This document shows positions 60,091 to 64,000 of a stretch of 64,000 nucleotides of DNA, one piece after another (position 1 is the first letter of the stretch; every line of letters starts with the position of its first letter). The position numbers and the translations under genes were made by a program. Under the pieces are notes generated by a model. That model saw only the letters and a program-made list of their open reading frames with translations. It did not search any database and was not told the DNA's origin. The stretch is from Diplonema papillatum (Eukaryota > Euglenozoa > Diplonemea > Diplonemida > Diplonemidae), in contig JAPJBO010000454.1 of NCBI GenBank assembly GCA_030068145.1, forward strand, positions 1 through 64,000, given 5' to 3'.

Positions 60091-61105
60091 AAATGTACAT
60101 ACAAAAGTGTGAGTAAAGACGTAGAAAACACAGCTGCAAAGACCACCCAACAGACGAACTGACAGGTACCAGGTATACCCACACCCAAGGCCAACCCGCC
60201 TTGACTGTCGACCGTAGACACAAATCACGGATCCTTGCAACTCGAAACAGTCTAGAAAAATACAACCCCCGACCAACATAACAGGGAGTTGTCTAAACAA
60301 TCGCGCGACAAGACCACTGCACCTGGGTATGCTTTTGAATCCTCGCCTTCAAGTGTCTTCGAAGAGGCAGGGGACTTTGGCAACCCGGTTTCCCGTTCAG
60401 GAATTCTGCTTACTGGTCTGTCTGCGCCTTTTGTAGCGTTATTTGTGTTCGCTGACGTAAAGTCTGCGGGATACTTCTTGGTCATGATTGCAAGAAAGAA
60501 GAGGAATCAAACCATCCAGGGTAAACCTATCACTTACATTGCGTAGGGGCGAGATGAAAATTTTTCTTCCCGTCCAACGACACCCCCCAACCACCTGGCT
60601 TGACGACTGCGAAGCAGCATTCCCGCAGTGAGACTGTAATAACCGGGGGTTTACGGTTTCGGGTTTTCAGAAAAATAAAAAAAAATAATTCGATTTGAAA
60701 AAGAAAAAAAGTGGCCCCCTGCAGTACTGTACCTGTACCCTGCAGTACTGCAGTTACGCGGCGCGTCACGGTGTGTCACTGCTATTCGAAGCTTTTCACT
60801 CACCATCTCCGTAGTTTGATAGACGTGCGCACCGCAAGCCTATATATCTCACCACCCCCCTCCGGCCCCTTGTTTGCGTGCGCGGGGCGACGGTTCCAGG
60901 CACTCAGTCACCCACAGGCACCGCAGAGCCCCAAAACCGGGTTTTTGGCTGAAATCGGCTTTTTGGTTCGGTCAGACAAAGTGCTAAAGTTCCCTGGCAG
61001 AGGGGAGGATTGCAAGAAGAAGAAAAGAAGAAGAAAATCGCCTCACAAGTCAAACGGAGACTTCAAAAAACCGACCGCTTACTACAAGAAACAGTCAAGA
61101 AAAAA
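60090..61105. other. Intronic spacer
   Basis: The only repeat seen is CTGCAGTACTGTACCTGTACCCTGCAGTACTGCAG at about 60719-60753, a small tandem/inverted cluster (given here only to mark the site: CTGCAGTACTG units). No gene is recognised. Confidence 0.4.
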
Positions 61106-61109
61106 GAAA

Positions 61110-61376
61110 AAGGCCGCTCCTGGTCCAGGAACGTGACGGTCAACCACAGGTTGCACAGCTTGAGTCGGAGGCAGCACAGTGCCACAACCCCGTCCGCTCT
61201 GCCCTGCGGCTGACCGTCTCGACGAGCTTGTGTTCAGCGCGAGCGCCAAGCCCCAAGGTGCGCCAAGTCTTGATGCTTTAGTTTGGGGAATCGGTAGCCA
61301 CTTGACCCGTAGGCCCGTGGCTCTGCAGTGCCGCCGAACACGTGAAGCTTGGCTCCCGTGTAGCAGGCCCTGGTAC
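61110..61376 (+). repeat. Dispersed repeat family E, copy 6
   Basis: Full-length, with the middle segment and the CCTGGTACC end. It is preceded by an AAGAAAAAAGAAAAAG tract. Confidence 0.85.
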
Positions 61377-61379
61377 CTG

Positions 61380-62395
61380 GAGGATTGCAGAAAGAAAGAA
61401 AGAAAGAACGAGAGGCTAAACACGAAGTTACACGGATGCGCAACCACACTGTGACAGCAAACAAGGGCAACAACCAGGAACACACTGGTAGGTGAGCAGC
61501 GACACCTCCCGAAAGCGGGGAAGGGGAACGTGTTTCCCCAACTACATTGAAGCCCCTTCCCACCGTAGCATCCGAGGAAGGTGCAAGCATGGAGTGCTAC
61601 GGTAGCCGTGCACGGGTCTTGGGCGCGTGCCTCGTGCAGGGCGGGTGCTTTGTGATCCTCCGCGAAGTTCTCTCCTGGTGCAATCCGGAGAGACCGGCGT
61701 CGAGTTTCGGCTCTCAGCCGGTTCCCTCGGGCGGCAGCCCTAAGGGAGAGAGAGCGCCAGACACAATCCATCTTAAAAAGGACCACACACACACTGTGAC
61801 AGCAAACAGTGAAGTAAAAGCGTCTCACAGTATGAAAATGAATGAAAACACACTGCCCAGACCCCGCTCTAACAGCACAAAGGAATTCGAAAAACCGACA
61901 GCTTTAATACAAGAAACAGTCTGGCAAGCAGTATCAGCAACATCAAACCGGCAACAAAACTCAAGCTGAGGAAGCAAGCCAAACGGAAAGCCACCAACTA
62001 CCTAGCAATCAACTACGCGACTTCAAGTCGGCGCTAAGCCCGCAAAAGCTTTCTGCCCTATCAGCCCCAAATCACACGGCACCACGGTCAATAACCCGCA
62101 TCAAATTCCGTCCCCCTCCGCATCAAATCCCACGTCCTATCAGCCCAATTATAAAATCACCCGTCATCACCATTCGCACCGCTGCCTCGCAGTGCAGCAC
62201 AGCGAATTTCGCCGAGCAGAAAACATCGAGGATGACATCGAAGATGACATCGTGAGGTCCATGTCCTCACGTGATGGTACAGCCGGCATATTTTTGTTTG
62301 TGCGTATGTGTATCACCTGTATGGTAATTTCCACAGTACGCTGCCAACCGTCACTTTTTGATAATGACAACCGCGGTTGTTGCCATAAAACACAA
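61380..62395. other. Intronic spacer
   Basis: Short AAGAAAGAAAGAAAG at 61390. CACACTGTGACAGCAAACA occurs twice (61446 and 61790), and CATCGA(G/A)GATGACAT is a small repeat at 62225-62250. No exon is recognised. Confidence 0.4.
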
Positions 62396-62399
62396 ACAC

Positions 62400-62805
62400 T
62401 GAGAGTAGAGTCAGACTAGAGTCAAGCTAGAGTAAGACGAGCGTCAGACTAGAGTCAGACTAGAGTCAGACTAGAGTCAGACTAGAGTCAGACTAGAGTC
62501 AGACTAGAGTCAGACTAGAGTCAGACTAGAGTCAGACTAGAGTCAGACTAGAGTCAGACTAGAGTCAGACTAGAGTCAGACTAGAGTCAAGCTAGAGTAA
62601 GACTAGCGTCAGACTAGAGTCAGACTAGAGTCAGACTAGAGTCAGACTAGAGTCAGACTAGAGTCAGACTAGAGTCAGACTAGAGTCAGACTAGAGTCAG
62701 ACTAAAGTCAAGCTAGAGTCAGACTAGAGTTAGAATAGAATCAGGCAACAGTCAGAGACTGCCAGAGACTGACTACAGTCAGGCTGAAGTCAGGCTAGAG
62801 ACAGG
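62400..62805 (+). repeat. 11-bp minisatellite AGACTAGAGTC, about 35 copies
   Basis: The array is highly regular, with a few AAGCTAGAGT(A/C) units at intervals and decay at both ends. It lies about 100 bp upstream of the EDRF1 exon. The unit is nearly self-complementary (GACTAGAGTC versus GACTCTAGTC). Confidence 0.95.
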
Positions 62806-62910
62806 CTTCAAGAAAAATATATAAATCCAAATCTTGCACTCTAAAAATGGACCCCCCCCCAACGTCCTCCCCCCGCCAAACAAACAAGCAAAAGCAACCC
62901 ACTATTCCAG

Positions 62911-63481
62911 GAAGCCGAAGGCTGACGAAGCGGCCGACGTCGCGTCGCCGCAGTCGAAGGCATCGGACCACTCGGACAGCACTACCGGGACCGACAGCCG
63001 CCCGCTGGCTGAGATAGCCGAGAAGGGGTTGCCCATCTCCGAGCACCCGCCGTCGACGTTCTACAGGAACCTGAAGTGGCACTTCCAAGACCTGCAGATC
63101 CTGCTCGGGAGCGATCAACTCGTCATGCAGCAGGAGAACGGAAGCGAGGTTGCGTTGAAGCTGCAGGATGTGGAGCAACCGATCACGCGTACTGACGCCC
63201 TCGAGTACTGGCTGGACAACGTCATGAACAACGTGCCGCAGGTGGCCATCTGCTACCACAGGGACGGTGTCACCCAGGGGTACCAGCTGATCAACACGCA
63301 AGACATCCCGACCTTCCGCAAAGAGGCCTCTTTCGAGCCGCACATCGTGCAGGAGTACGCGGGCAACGTCCTGCACTGGCTCAAGGAGAACTGCACCCGG
63401 GAAGCCGGCAGCTACATCCTGTTGCGCGAGGGCAGAAATCGGCTGCAGCTCTACGACATCAGCGCCATGTACGAGAACCTG
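62911..63481 (+). CDS. EDRF1: EDRF1-like protein, main conserved exon
   Basis: The exon follows CCACTATTCCAG (62910) and ends at CTG|GTGTGTGT (63481; GT repeats allow ends at 63483 or later). After a Ser/Asp-rich linker it reads FYRNLKWHFQDLQILLGSD, VALKLQDVEQPITR, LEYWLDNVMNNVPQVAICYH, GVTQGYQLINTQDIP, VLHWLKENCTREAGSYILL and RLQLYDISAM. This is the signature order of EDRF1: Y-x-W-x-F-x-[DN]-[LIF]-x-x-L-x-G-S-[DN], W-L-D-N-[LV]-M, P-[EQ]-[LV]-A-[IM]-C-[YF]-H, V-x-x-[YF]-[EQ], N-C-[TSK], then L-[YF]-D-[LI]. Animal EDRF1 has been linked to erythroid gene expression; the ancestral role is unclear. The acceptor phase matches the donor at 50599. The best-supported gene in the window. Confidence 0.9.
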
Positions 63482-63524
63482 GTGTGTGTCCCCTTGCAAA
63501 CAGGAAACCAGAAAGAGCGCCAAG

Positions 63525-63630
63525 CCGGCAGCCGCTGCTTAGCGGTACGTGCATGCTGATCCATGTGGTCCATGTACTTAAAAAGTCCCAGTGCTTAACG
63601 ACTCTATCACGTGGGCGGCCCTGAGATTGC
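63525..63630 (+). repeat. Fragment of element M in the next EDRF1 intron
   Basis: GGCAGCCGCTGCTTAGCG, CTGATCCATGTGGTCCATGT, CCCAGTGCTTAACG and CGTGGGCGGCCCTGAGATTG parallel 24650-24740 and 15290-15350. Confidence 0.65.
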
Positions 63631-63670
63631 CCCCCTCACTGTTTTATCTCCCCCCGGCTCTCCACCACAG

Positions 63671-63743
63671 GACAATCAGGACAAGCAAGCAAGTCGCTCA
63701 GAAGCTGGAACTAGTTCGTCGCGCCAACTGGCCATTAGCGATG
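63671..63743 (+). CDS. Possible next EDRF1 exon
   Basis: A pyrimidine-rich stretch ends CTCTCCACCACAG (63670), and GTACGT follows at 63744. In between, one frame gives TIRTSKQVAQKLELVRRANW, which fits if the previous exon ends at 63483. Another gives a Ser/Gln-rich peptide if it ends at 63481. EDRF1 is poorly conserved here, so neither is confirmed. Confidence 0.35.
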
Positions 63744-63837
63744 GTACGTTCACCCCAATCCTCCCCTTTTTCTTCCACGTGTGTCTCGGTTGGGGAACAA
63801 AAGCATAGGCGCAGTGTGTTCGTTTGAACGCGCCGAA

Positions 63838-64000
63838 CAATTTTACACCGAATTTTGGACAAAATTCTGGACCAAAATTCTGAACCAATTCTGGACCAAA
63901 TTCTGGACCGGTCCAGAATTTAGGTCCAGAATTTGGTCCAGAATTTGGTCCTCAGAATTCAGTCCAAAATGTTGGTCCAGAAAGTTGGTCCATAATTTTG
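63838..64000. repeat. Foldback of TTCTGGACCAAAA units, cut by the window edge
   Basis: The left half has AATTCTGGACCAAAATTCTG-type words. The turn is at GGACCGGTCC (about 63907), and the right half has AATTTGGTCCAGAATTTGGT. The composition recalls the foldback arms in the long family I element at 30.7-31.9 kb. Confidence 0.8.

Noticed and set aside
1..64000. Dinoflagellate origin (trans-spliced leader)
   Set aside because: I did not see the known spliced-leader sequence or its relic repeats, and donors here are ordinary GT. The lineage is left open.

Overview
This window is nuclear DNA from a eukaryote that I cannot name. Three things support a eukaryote. A fragment of the 3' end of eukaryotic-type large-subunit rRNA is present (13331-13570, with a broken, inverted second copy at 41.3-41.5 kb). 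Recognisable coding pieces are bounded by AG and GT splice signals. Most of the sequence is dispersed repeats, MITE-like elements, minisatellites and non-LTR retrotransposon remains. There are no bacterial operons, tRNAs or CRISPR arrays. Recognised coding sequence is only a few percent of the window. A protist or alga with very long introns is my guess, but no sequence here fixes the lineage.

The recognisable host genes all lie on the + strand. The first is a SAM-domain protein: a large exon at 28742-29597, and a possible next exon at 38754-38959 whose reading phase fits. The second is an EDRF1-like protein (erythroid differentiation-related factor 1 family). Its exons are at about 45607-45800, 50276-50599 and 62911-63481, with a weak further candidate at 63671-63743. 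The 50599/62911 junction is phase-perfect and implies a 12.3 kb intron. The rest of the gene lies beyond the right edge.

0-25 kb: a mosaic of dispersed modules, called here families A-H, P-T and M, with several DNA-transposon-like elements (families I, J, K, L and one long-TIR element) and the rRNA fragment. 25.1-27.2 kb: an 18-bp minisatellite of about 115 copies with two main unit types. 28.2-29.6 kb: the SAM exon and a truncated upstream copy of it. 30.6-32.2 kb: a 1.5-kb member of MITE family I. 32-45 kb: tandem arrays, retroelement scraps (including a damaged zinc knuckle) and the candidate exon at 38.8 kb. 45.6-50.6 kb: two EDRF1 exons separated by a non-LTR retrotransposon fragment with a C-terminal PHD-like zinc domain, followed by a tandem array of decoy copies of the next exon's 5' half. 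50.6-62.9 kb: a large intron with foldback elements, palindromic and simple repeats and an 11-bp minisatellite. 62.9-64 kb: the main conserved EDRF1 exon and the start of another foldback.

Two patterns stand out. Almost every repeat family without terminal inverted repeats lies in the same orientation as the genes. Three of the recognised exons also have an upstream partial copy that keeps the splice acceptor and the 5' part of the exon but lacks the 3' part and donor.
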